NCBI RefSeq assembly: GCF_030052815.1
Contig: NC_079502.1
Location: 5,608,103-5,672,102, forward strand
DNA from: Hevea brasiliensis
Taxonomy: Eukaryota; Streptophyta; Magnoliopsida; Malpighiales; Euphorbiaceae
Direction of reading: 5' to 3'
DNA: 64,000 bases
Of this stretch, positions 12,372 through 23,151 are shown one piece after another. The position numbers and the translations under genes are program-made. The notes beneath the pieces were generated by a model. That model searched no databases. It saw only the letters and a list, made by a program, of their open reading frames with translations, and was not told where the DNA came from. The number at the start of each line of letters is the position of its first letter. Position 1 is the stretch's first letter.

Positions 12372-15300
12372 TTATACATTGAACAGATAAGGGTACTTGC
12401 TACGCATGTCCCGTTCTGACTCCCAGGTGCACTCTTCCACCGACTAACTCCTCCACAAAACCTTAACCATAGGGATATGTTTGGATCTTAGCTGTCTCAC
12501 TTAGTAGTCCACTATGGCTACAGGTTGCTCCTCAAATGTCAAGTTCTCTTTTAGCTCTATTACATCCGGCTGTAGTACATGGGAAGGATCTGGAATGTAT
12601 TTCCTGAGCATGGAGATGTGAAACACAGGATGAACGTGAGAAAGGTTGGGTGGTAGCTCCAACCGGTAGGCAACTGCTCCAACTCTATCAGTAACCTCAA
12701 AAGGTCCGATATACCGAGGTGCCAACTTGCCCTTCTTTCCAAATCTCATGACTCCCTTCATTGGAGAAATCTTCAGGAATACATAGTCGCCTACTGCAAA
12801 CTCCACATCCCTCCGTCTGGGGTCTGCATAACTCTTCTGCCTACTGAAAGCTGTTTTCAGCCGTTCCCTGATTAAAGGAACTACCTCTGAAGTGTACTGC
12901 ACTAGGTCTACATCATGCACCTTCGCTTCCCCCATTTCTGTCCAACACAGAGGAGACTTACACTTTCTTCCATATAATGCCTCATAGGGTGCCATCCCTA
13001 TGCTGGAGTGATAACTGTTGTTGTAGGCAAACTCCACCAAAGCTAGCTGCTCATCCCATTGACCTCCAAAATCCAAGACACTCATGCGAAGCATGTCTTC
13101 CAGTGTTTGGATTGTCCTTTCGGACTATCCATCTGTCTGAGGGTGGAAAGGCGTACTGAAGTTCAACTGTGTGCCAAGTGCCTCCTGCAACTTTCTCCAA
13201 AACCGCGAAGTGAACTGGGGCCCTCTGTCAGATATTATAGAAGCCGGAACTCCATGCAATCTGACTATTTCTCGAATGTAGAGTCGAGCGTACTGTGCCA
13301 CAGAATATGTAGTCTTCACAGGCAAGAAGTGAGCTGATTTGGTTAGGCGGTCTACAATTACCCATATCGAATCATATCCTCGCGTGGTACGAGGCAACCC
13401 AGTCACAAAATCCATGGTAATCATTTCCCACTTCCATTCTGGGATAGGGAGCTCTTGCAGCTTCCCTGACGGTCTCTGATGTTCAAACTTCACCTTCTGA
13501 CAAGTCAAGCACTTGGACACAAAGTCTGCTATGTCTCTCTTCATGCCATTCCACCAATAGCTATCTTTCACATCATGGTACATCTTGGTGGAACCTGGGT
13601 GGACACTGTACAGTGTGTAGTGTGCCTCTCGCATGATTTCATTCATGAGGTTGTCCACATCGGGCACACATATCCTAGAACCTTGCACTAGGGCGCCATC
13701 ATTGGCAAATCCAAACTCACCACCTTCACCTTGCTGTACTCTTTCTATGATCTTCATCAATTGTTGGTCTCTGTGCTGGGAAACTCTAACTCTGTCCCTC
13801 AAGTCTGGCCTCGCTGAAAAATGAGCCAACAATACCCCCTCATCTGAAAGATCTAGGATTAAACCTTGATCCATCAACTCATGTACTTCCTGAATCAACG
13901 GTCTCTTCTCTGCTGAAATGTGCGCCAAGCTACCAGAAGATTTTCTGCTCAAAGCATCTGCTACTACATTGGCCTTCCCAGGGTGGTACTGGATGGTGCA
14001 ATCATAGTCTTTCAGAAGCTCCATCCATCTCCTCTGTCTCAAGTTTAAATCTCTCTGTTGGAAGATGTACTTCAAACTCTTGTGGTCGGTGTATATCTCG
14101 CACACTTCACCATACAGGTAGTGTCTCCAGATTTTTAGTGCAAAGATTACAGCCGCCATTTCCAAATCATGGGTGGGGTAGTTCTGCTCATGCCTCTTCA
14201 GCTGCCTTGAAGCATAAGCCACTACCTTTCCATTCTGCATCAAAACACACCCTAGGCCAACTCTGGAGGCGTCACAATACACGGTGTATCCTTCACCACT
14301 CACAGGTAGTGTCAACACAGGGGCAGTGGTTAGACACTCCTTAAGCTTCTGGAAACTCACCTCACAGTCATCTGTCCAAATGAATGGAACATTCTTCCTG
14401 GTCAACTTAGTTAGGGGAGCCGCTATCCTGGAGAAATCTTGTACAAAACGCCTATAGTAGCCAGCTAAACCCAGAAAACTTCGCACCTCAGTGACTGTTG
14501 TAGGCCTAAGCCAATCAGTTACAGCTTCAATTTTCTTGGGATCCACTTGAATACCTTCACTAGAAACCACGTGTTCCAAGAATGAGATGTTTTCTAGCCA
14601 AAATTCACATTTTGAAAATTTGGCATATAGCTGGTGCTCCCTCAAAGTCTGCAACACCATCCTCAAGTGCCACACATTCTCTTCCTCGGTCCGAGAGTAT
14701 ACCAAAATGTCATCTATGAATACGATGACAAAACGGTCCAAAAATGGCTTGAACACCCTGTTCATCAAGTCCATGAAGGCTGCTGGTGCATTAGTGAGTC
14801 CAAAAGACATCACCAAGAACTCATAATGAACATATCTTGTCCTGAATGCCGTTTTGGACACGTCCTCATTCCTGATTCTCAACTGATGGTAGCCTGATCG
14901 CAAGTCTATCTTGGAAAAGAATCTAGCTCCTTGGAGCTGATCAAACAAATCATCGATCCGAGGAAGTGGATACTTGTTCTTCACAGTTACCTTGTTCAGC
15001 TGTCTGTAGTCGATACACAACCTCAATGACCCATCCTTCTTTCTCACAAATAGAACAGGAGCACCCCAGGGTGAAGTGCTCGGACGTATGAAACCTTTGT
15101 CCAGCAGCTCCTGTAGTTGCTCCTTTAACTCTTTCAATTCTGATGGGGCCATCCTGTAAGGTGGCATTGATATGGGGTTTGTACCCGGAACAACATCAAT
15201 GCAGAACTCTATTTCCCTTTCTGGTGGCAACCCTGGAAGCTCCTCTGGGAAGACATCCATAAATTCTCTGACAATAGGAACATTTTCCATGCTGACACCT

Positions 15301-17130
15301 TCTACAGATGTATCCCTCACCAATGCCAAATACCCTTGGCATCCACGCCTTAACATTTTTCTAGCACTTATTGCTGACACCAAATTATATGGAGACACGC
15401 TCCTGTCACCATCAAAGCTAAACTCTTCCACACCAGGTATGTGGAAATACACCTTTTTGTTCCTGCAGTCTAAAGTGGCATAGTGAGTTGCCAACCAATC
15501 CATCCCCAAAATTACATCAAAATCCATTACGAGTAGAGGAACCAAGTCTGCTGGGAGGATCTTTCCATCCACTACTACTGGGCTACCCGAAAAAATCATA
15601 TCTACATCTATGTTGTCACTAAGTGGGGTAGCTACCGACAAAGGGCATTCTAAAGTTGTAGGGTTTCTACCCAACCTCATGGCAAACACAGGGGAGACAA
15701 ATGAGTGCGTAGCACCCGGATCTATTAAAACACGAGCCTCATAAGAACAGACCAGAAGAATACCTGCCACAACTGCATTGGAAGCCTGAGCATCCTGGTG
15801 GGTCAGGGTGAAAACCCGAGCTTGACCCCTACCCTGAGTGGCAGAACCCTGATACTGACTTCTACCTCCTGATCTGCCTCCAAATCCACGTCCCCCTTGT
15901 CCTCGGCCCTGTTGGCCATTGAATCGGCCCATGCCATGCTGGAAGCACCCGGATACAACTGTCGAGGAACATTTGCAACAGAACCTTGTGACCCCATCTG
16001 TGGCTCGCTGAACACGGGGCATTCCCTAGCAAAGTGACCTGGTTGGCCACACCTGAAGCATACTCCTGATCCCATCAAACAAGGTCCTGAATGTCCTCTT
16101 CCACACTGTGCACAAGGTGCCAAGGAGGATCCTGAACCAGACCCAGAACTGCTGTACCCTGAACTGTGACCACTGCTGGATCCGTACCCTGGTCTGAATC
16201 CTCGAGGTTTGTGTCTAAAACCACTTTTCTTGTTCCTACTCTTTCCTCTGTAATTACTCTGGCCACCACTGTCCGGAGTACCCATGGAAGGGACACCTGA
16301 GGAACCCTCTGCTCTGTTTTTCTTTGCTCTCCCGCTGTCATCCGCAGCATAGCTAATCTCAATCTGTCTGGCTCGATCAACCACCACATCAAAAGACTGA
16401 TCAGACATCATGGCCAGGTTCGCATACCTCCTGTCAAGCCCCTTTAGGAATCTCTTCACCTTCATAGTTTCTGTAGCTACTGCTGCAGGGGCATATCTGC
16501 TCAATTCCAGAAATTCTGTAGCATATTCATCTACAGACCTGCCATTCTGTCTTAAGGCCTCAAAGGCCCACTGCTTCTGATCTCTGAAGCTTTCTGGCAC
16601 AAACCGATTGATAAAAAGTTCCACAAACTGAGCCCATGTCAAACCCTCCATCCGGGGTAACACGTAGTCATTCATCCATTGTCTAGGCATAGGCCCCATG
16701 ACATGCTGCATACACTCTATCAGTCTTCTATCACCAATCAGTAATTACATTTCTGCCATCTGCAGGAATCTAAAAACCGATATGCATCGTCTGACACATC
16801 ATAAGTTCCAGGCACCAACTTCTTGAAATTAATTATCTGTTTATAAGGTTCCCCTCTTGGTGCGGTGGACTGCTGCTGCTGTGGAGGGTGGACCATATAC
16901 TGCGCCATCATGTCGATGGTTCTCTGTAACCCAGCTAGAGTAGCTGCCATTGGGTCCATGGGACCCTGTGCCATAAAGGACTGATCCTGTACTGGGGGTG
17001 GCTGCTCCTCTACTTGAGCAGCTCTAGGCCTCTTACCCCGTCTCCTCGGGGCAGGCGCATCATCCTGTGCTGACACCTCATCAGGCACATCTGGCTCTGG
17101 TGCAGTGGCAGCTCTCCTGCTTCTACGCAT
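12372..17130 (-). pseudogene. Chromovirus gag-pol polyprotein, interrupted
   Basis: A single gag-pol frame is expected; here it is split. The probable gag start is the ATG at 17130, and the first part runs to a stop near 16738. A frame change near 16740-16750 leads into gag (to 15803) with the [14 protein letters not shown] zinc knuckle. A second frame change near 15940-15960 leads into pol (to 13125). Pol contains protease ([12 protein letters not shown]), RT with FIDDILVYS, RNase H (YCDAS ... TDHKSLKY) and integrase (H2C2 finger, then the catalytic core ending HPQTDG). An in-frame amber stop at 13125-13127 is followed in the same frame by the integrase C-terminus to 12501, where an ochre stop interrupts. 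A further amber stop at 12444-12446 lies within the chromodomain-like tail (VKVLW ... EECTWE). The frame would otherwise end at 12372. The three nonsense codons stand where relatives have glutamine. Confidence 0.9.
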
Positions 17131-17344
17131 TTTCCTGAAATTCAGCAGCATTAGCCCACAAAATTCAAAACTGCACATTACACAGCTCTATAGACTCATA
17201 TTTACACACAATATATGAAGCAGAAACTAGAAGCAAAGACGACAATGCAAGACGAATGTGGACCCTATTTTTTTTCCGCATGTGACTCCTATTAGACTCT
17301 TCCCAACACTTTATACAATCAATCCCTAAGAATCTGGAGCCTAA

Positions 17345-17356
17345 GCTCTGATACCA
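17345..17356 (-). other. Primer binding site (tRNA-iMet)
   Basis: On the minus strand, tggtatcagagc lies four bases inside the 5' LTR. It is complementary to the 3' end of initiator methionine tRNA, the usual primer of plant LTR elements. Confidence 0.9.
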
Positions 17357-17360
17357 CATC

Positions 17361-19988
17361 TGTCACGACCCAACCTATGGGCCGGACCGGCACTAGGACC
17401 TGGGCCAGCCTAAAGCCCCCGACGCCCGTAGTAAGCCTAACTGTTCATTAACCCAACTCTAAGGCCCATTTGGGCTCAAATTCAAGAAATCAAACGGACA
17501 GAGTCCGGCCATAAAATGGACTTTCCAACGAGGAGTTTTCGACTCACCCGACCTATAAACACAATAAATACTCAATTGAGGAGCTCAGCTCACCCTCTAC
17601 ATACTCATCAGCATAAAAATAAATGGGAGCTCAGCTCCCTCATCCAGTCCATCAAACATGCATATAATAATTTTACAGGTCCACATGACAATTTATATTA
17701 CAGACCCGAATCATTTAAATATCTCTAACACATGCGGAAATTCTAGGAGTAAATAAAATTACACAAATATTGATAAAACAACCTGCGAAGGAGAAAAGCA
17801 GGTTAACTACAATAAAATCCTCCTGTAGCCTGAAAAAAATATTGAACAGGAGTGAGCGTTCGACTCAGAGAGTAAAATATCAATTTTAACCATAATCTCT
17901 ATAACTATCTAAAACTAATGCACCCTGTAGAGTGAAATGCAACATCAATAACATTTTCACATCATAACATCAAAAAGGTAATTTGGAGCACTCACGCACC
18001 CTGTAGCATCAATCGTAATATATGGGAGCTGATCCCCTATACAGCTCTCTTAAATCCAACCTGGTGCCAGCGAAGAACTCAAGCCGGACTTTCGCTTAAT
18101 AAACCAAATCGGGGGTCCCAGCGAAGAACTCAAGCTGTGACTACCCCCCGAAGGATCGGGTCCCAGCGAAGAACTCAAGCCGTGACTACCCGTCCTGTCC
18201 ATAGTCCACACCACATCACACGCACACAACGCACGCACACTGCCCCAAATTACCACAATAACATCATGGCACTTTAACAGTTATCAATGCAACATAATTC
18301 GTGCCTAGAGTTTAACTACATAAATATATGCATATAAGTGATGCATGGGCATGCTTGAACATATAATAATAGTGAAATTACAATTAAAAATTAATATTTT
18401 ACTCACAGACTTGACGGTGGTCACTGAGGCGGCTGGGCGGAGGAAGAAGGCTGTCCCGGCTCACCTGACAATTTTATTATAATCATTTAATAAATCTGAC
18501 TCAATACAAACAAAGAAAAAGACCAATACGTCCTAAGTCGTGCCGAAAATCCGGCAGAGTCTCCCCTATACCTAGGACCTACCCAACCTGCAAAATGGCT
18601 CAAAGCACACTTCTATATTCACAATCCACATGTCCACAACTCAATCACATCACACAGCCCCTCCTGAGCCCATCAAATCAATCATCCATCACAATATGTA
18701 AGATTTCAATTTAGTCCTTATAATTGACCATTTTTGCAAAAACTGCCTAAATAAGTTCTAAAAATTCTAAAACTTTGCCCCGCGGTCCTTAGCAACATTA
18801 CTAAGCTATTGCAAAAAGAATCATAATTTTCTAAGCTACCACGAATATTTTATGGATTTTTAATCCTATTTAAGCACTAGAAAATTAAGAAAAAGTAAGG
18901 TTCGGGTTTACCTTTGCCAATTCTGACTTCGGGGACGCACTCGGGACGTCTGACAATGGGGGGCTAGCCAAAACCTCGGTCCAATTCGGAGACTTTTCCG
19001 TAGCAGTGCATGCATTTGGAAATTCACGCATCCGATCAATCGCCGAATTTCCGCAAGTTGAGGATACCTACACGAAGCCCATAACACGGGGGTTAGTACA
19101 TAAATTTTTCAAAATTTTCTAAGCTCATTAAATGCTCGGAAAAATACTGCGAAGTTCCGTGGGACCCACTGAAAAACGGTGTCGGAAAAATTCGAAATTT
19201 ATGTCGCCGCGAAGCTCTTGACGAGTGGAGCGTGCTGGTACCCTCGGTTTTCTCGTGGGATTCACGGTTTTCGAGAAATCTAGCCCAAAAGTCGAAATGG
19301 GCTAAAATCTTCCCGAGCAAAAATCGGACAAACCGCTCGATGGATTTCGGTGTTCTTGGTGTCTATGGAAAGCTCTCGTCGAGTAGATGATTTTAGACAT
19401 AAGACCCGGTCCGATTGGTGGCCGGATCGACCGGATTTTGGCCGAAGAAGTCGAAACGCTGCGCGCGCGAGGGAGGGATTTCACGCGCGTATTCCGGCAG
19501 TTTGGGGTGGCGGCCGGCTGGCTGGGGAGGCTGGGTGGCGGCGCCGGTGGGTGGGTGGCGAGGAGGTGGCCTGGCGGCGGGCGGAGGAGAGAAAAGAGAG
19601 AGAGAAGGAAGAGAGGTCGACGCGCGCGGGAGGAAGAAAAAGGGAAGGGAGCCGGTCCGATTCGATCGATCCAATCCGGTCTGGTTCGATTCGGCCGGTC
19701 CGATTCAAGATACAAAATTTTGAATTTTTACTCTGCCTCGGGACCGAAAACGAGGTCCAAAAATTACGAAAAAATTTCAGAAAACTCAGAAAAATACGTA
19801 GACTCCAAATATATTTTTAGTTTTGCCACGTGGTCTTTAAATTAATTTTTAAAAATCATCAAAGTTTATATTTTCGGAAAATCGAACCCGATTTTTAAAA
19901 TCCGAAAAATCTCAAAAAAATTCCTAAAATTTAAATAAAATTAAAATACCAAAAATGCTCATAAAATTTAAAATTTTGGGGTGTTACA
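17361..19988 (-). repeat. 5' LTR of the chromovirus
   Basis: 2,628 bp, right copy. It carries the same tgtcacgacccaacc (plus-strand) start and gggtgttaca end as the left LTR. It is about 21 bp longer, mainly because of a G+C-rich indel patch near 19473-19587. As the 5' LTR it should supply the promoter that reads leftward into gag. Confidence 0.95.
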
Positions 19989-19993
19989 TTATT

Positions 19994-20164
19994 TTTGTTT
20001 AATAATATAATAAATGATTATTCAAAATATAACTTGAAATTCAAAAAGAATTAATTTTTCGATAAAAAAGGTTTATTTTAAAATTAATTTAAAAAATAAA
20101 AAAAATATAATTTTAAATAATAAAAATATTAAAGGATATTTTTATCAAACTCAATATTCCCCTT

Positions 20165-20205
<41 letters not shown>

Positions 20206-20640
20206 ACGATAAATAATTATAAAATATATTTTAATAGTATCAAGATAATTAATTCAAATCGTAGTATATTCAAATCAAATAGGTCATATATATATACAAC
20301 ATGTTAGAGTTTAAGTGCAATTGTATTGTTCTAACTCTATAAGAACTAATATTAAACCCAAACAATCTCAAAATAGTAAAAATATTATATATTAAAGTTA
20401 ATTTAAATATCAAAAATTAAATTGTATATTTTATAAATATTAATTTAAGAGGCACGCCTTAGAATTTTTCTTAATTAGTTTTAATATTACTCTAAAACTA
20501 TTAGAGATTGAGATAAATAATAATGAATGGGATTATGCCGCAGAAGGTACCATTAGAAATTTAAGGTTGGTTAAGATACAATAAAGATTTGGGTTTGCTG
20601 AAGAGAAAGAATCGGTTATGACAACAAGAATGAGGGAAGT
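19994..20640. other. AT-rich DNA upstream of PHT1 copy 2
   Basis: Contains a (TA)n microsatellite at 20168-20203 and no ORF of note. It is probably the distal promoter of the second transporter. Before the retrotransposon landed it was contiguous with sequence ending at 9702. Confidence 0.5.
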
Positions 20641-20644
20641 CTAC

Positions 20645-20652
20645 GAATATAC
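20645..20652. promoter_or_regulatory. P1BS element (PHR1-binding site) of PHT1 copy 2
   Basis: gaatatac matches GNATATNC, 45 bp upstream of a TATAAAA box (20697-20703) and 310 bp upstream of the start codon. It parallels the P1BS of copy 1 in its place just ahead of the TATA box. Confidence 0.65.
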
Positions 20653-20696
20653 GGGTCACATATTCTGATTTATGAGGGAGAGTTTTCATTCATCAG

Positions 20697-20703
20697 TATA
20701 AAA
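20697..20703 (+). promoter_or_regulatory. TATA box of PHT1 copy 2
   Basis: TATAAAA followed by a CT-rich leader (ctcgctcaatctctctcc). It would give a 5' UTR of about 230 nt with no obvious intron, unlike copy 1. Confidence 0.55.
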
Positions 20704-20961
20704 TTAACAAAGCCCACCTTCAGCTGATCACTCACCATTGATCTCGCTCAATCTCTCTCCTTTCACAATCTGAAGCGCAGCCACACTTCAGCTCAGTTCT
20801 TGTTATTAGCTTTTGATTTGTTGTTCTGTTCATGCCTGTTTGGAATGGTTCAATAAGACTCTGTGTTCTTGAATCTTGATATATCTTTTTGTTCAGTTCT
20901 TGCATTTGAAGATATACAATCTAAAGATCCATAGCGTTTTCGTTAGTGGGCATTACTAGAT

Positions 20962-22551
20962 ATGGCCAAGGAACAATTGCAGGTGCTTAATGCACTTGAT
21001 GTGGCAAAAACACAATGGTATCATTTCACTGCAATCATTATTGCTGGGATGGGTTTCTTCACTGATTCATATGATCTCTTTTGCATATCCCTTGTCACAA
21101 AATTGCTTGGCAGAATATATTACCATGTTGATGGTGCAAAGAATCCTGGAACTTTGCCTCCCAATGTATCAGCGGCTGTTAATGGTGTGGCATTCTGTGG
21201 AACTTTATCAGGCCAACTCTTCTTTGGTTGGCTTGGTGACAAGATGGGTCGGAAAAAGGTCTATGGGATAACCCTTATACTCATGGTGTTATGTTCCGTT
21301 TGCTCAGGCCTTTCCTTTGGAAAGGACCCAAAAGGGGTTATGGTAACACTTTGCTTCTTCAGATTCTGGCTTGGGTTTGGTATTGGCGGTGACTACCCAC
21401 TTTCTGCCACTATCATGTCTGAATATGCTAATAAAAAGACTCGTGGTGCCTTCATTGCAGCAGTATTTGCAATGCAAGGGTTTGGAATTTTAGGAGGAGG
21501 CATATTTGCTATAATTGTATCCTCTGTATTTAAGGCCAAGTTCAAGGCTCCCGCTTATCAAGTTGATCCAATTGGCTCAACTGTTCCCCAAGCAGATTAT
21601 GTTTGGCGAATTATTCTGATGTTTGGAGCATTACCAGCAGCACTTACATACTACTGGCGTATGAAGATGCCTGAAACTGCTCGTTACACTGCTCTTGTTG
21701 CCAAGGATGCCAAGCAGGCTGCAGCTGATATGTCCAAGGTTCTGCAGGTTGATATTGAGGCAGAACCTCAGAAGATTGAGAAGTTGAATCAGGAGACAGC
21801 CAATTCTTTTGGTTTGTTTTCGAAAGAATTTGTTCGTCTTCATGGACTTCACTTGCTAGGAACAACAACGACATGGTTCTTACTTGACATTGCATTTTAC
21901 AGCCAAAATCTGTTCCAGAAGGATATTTTCAGCGCCATTGGATGGATTTCATCAGCCAAGACTATGAATGCCATTGAGGAGGTTTATAAAATTGCAAGAG
22001 CACAAACACTAATTGCTTTATGCAGCACTGTCCCAGGCTACTGGTTCACAGTAGCCTTAATTGACAAAATGGGAAGATTTGCCATTCAACTGATGGGATT
22101 CTTCTTCATGACAGTGTTTATGTTTGCCCTGGCCATTCCTTATAACCATTGGACTCACAAGGACAACCGAATTGGATTTGTTGTTATGTACTCATTAACT
22201 TTCTTCTTCTCAAATTTTGGGCCTAATGCCACCACATTTGTCGTGCCAGCTGAGATTTTCCCTGCAAGGTTAAGGTCTACTTGCCATGGCATATCAGCAG
22301 CATCTGGGAAGCTTGGGGCAATAGTGGGTGCTTTTGGCTTCTTATATTTGGCTCAGAACCAGGACAAAAGCAAGGCTGATGCAGGGTACCCTGCAGGCAT
22401 TGGGGTAAGGAATTCACTTCTTGCGTTAGGTGTGATCAACTTCTTAGGCATGCTTTTCACTTTCCTGGTGCCAGAATCTAAGGGGAAATCACTGGAGCAG
22501 ATGTCTGGTGAGAATGAGCATGAGCATGAACTTGAACAAGAACAGCAGTAA
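20962..22551 (+). CDS. PHT1: High-affinity inorganic phosphate:H+ symporter, PHT1 family (copy 2)
   Basis: 529 residues in one exon, nearly colinear with copy 1 (one extra N-terminal residue: [20 protein letters not shown]). It shows the same MFS fold, TM1 motif TDSYD (Ala to Ser relative to copy 1), the PHT1 signature [14 protein letters not shown] at about 142-155, [20 protein letters not shown] and the [14 protein letters not shown] tail. The extreme C-terminus is different: copy 1 ends in a Ser/Asn-rich tail, while copy 2 ends in a Glu/His-rich run ([13 protein letters not shown]). That tail is the region where PHT1 traffic and phosphorylation are controlled, so regulation may have diverged. 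The role is proton-coupled phosphate uptake at the plasma membrane. The start codon is the first ATG in frame and agrees with copy 1. Confidence 0.97.
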   Translation: MAKEQLQVLNALDVAKTQWYHFTAIIIAGMGFFTDSYDLFCISLVTKLLGRIYYHVDGAKNPGTLPPNVSAAVNGVAFCGTLSGQLFFGWLGDKMGRKKVYGITLILMVLCSVCSGLSFGKDPKGVMVTLCFFRFWLGFGIGGDYPLSATIMSEYANKKTRGAFIAAVFAMQGFGILGGGIFAIIVSSVFKAKFKAPAYQVDPIGSTVPQADYVWRIILMFGALPAALTYYWRMKMPETARYTALVAKDAKQAAADMSKVLQVDIEAEPQKIEKLNQETANSFGLFSKEFVRLHGLHLLGTTTTWFLLDIAFYSQNLFQKDIFSAIGWISSAKTMNAIEEVYKIARAQTLIALCSTVPGYWFTVALIDKMGRFAIQLMGFFFMTVFMFALAIPYNHWTHKDNRIGFVVMYSLTFFFSNFGPNATTFVVPAEIFPARLRSTCHGISAASGKLGAIVGAFGFLYLAQNQDKSKADAGYPAGIGVRNSLLALGVINFLGMLFTFLVPESKGKSLEQMSGENEHEHELEQEQQ

Positions 22552-23151
22552 GAGCGGCTGGAAATTCCAGAGGAAAGGATAGTTTTGACTATGTTAGCAA
22601 GATTTTGTAAATAGAACTTGCATAATTTGATGTTTTCTCATCTGTTGCAGCAACCCATGGACAAAGCATCAGATAGCCATCAAATTCTTTATTTTCTCTT
22701 TTTCACCCAGTTTTATCTTTAATGCATTTTTTTAAATAAGGTTTAATATAGCATTTTAGAACTACACTAGGAGATTACTTAGGCTTATATTGGCTTCCAT
22801 GATTTTCAACATTTCAACTGTCCAATTTTTTTCCTCTGTGCAACACAAAGAACACAGATAAGGAAAAGCGGAGGAAGAAAAAGAAAAGAGTCTCTACTGC
22901 AAATTGTTATGATAACATATTTAAACTTCCAAGTAACCAACAACAAACTTCTCTTATCTGATCAGCAGCAAAGAGTACGGGAGCTTCTTATCAGCCTCTT
23001 CCAGTGCTAGTTATTTAGGGAATATGTTGTTTATCTTGTTTGGAAAAGGATTCTGCAAGTAGCTTAATAGAAGAGGCATAATTCAGAAGTTGGAAAAACA
23101 ATGGCGGATTTGTCTCCCCTGAGGTGGAAACCTCTGAATTGCAGAGGAAGC
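22552..23151. other. Convergent 3' region between PHT1 copy 2 and ADF6
   Basis: Holds the 3' UTRs of both convergent genes (T-rich to about 22750 on the plus strand; the ADF6 3' UTR probably extends to about 23000). No further gene. Confidence 0.5.

Larger units (their letters stand above)
9703..19988 (-). mobile_element. Full-length Ty3/gypsy chromovirus (Tekay/Del-like), defective
   Basis: A 10,286-bp LTR retrotransposon transcribed on the minus strand. The ends are TG...CA (in element orientation tgtaacaccccaaaa ... gtcgtgaca), flanked by a perfect 5-bp target duplication TTATT (9698-9702 and 19989-19993). The LTRs are 2,607 and 2,628 bp. A tRNA-iMet primer binding site follows the 5' LTR and a G-rich polypurine tract precedes the 3' LTR. 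The internal region encodes gag, protease, RT, RNase H, integrase and a degenerate chromodomain in that order, which defines a chromovirus. Long LTRs plus the chromodomain favour the Tekay/Del clade. The element separates the two PHT1 genes. It is non-autonomous now because gag-pol is interrupted. Confidence 0.95.
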
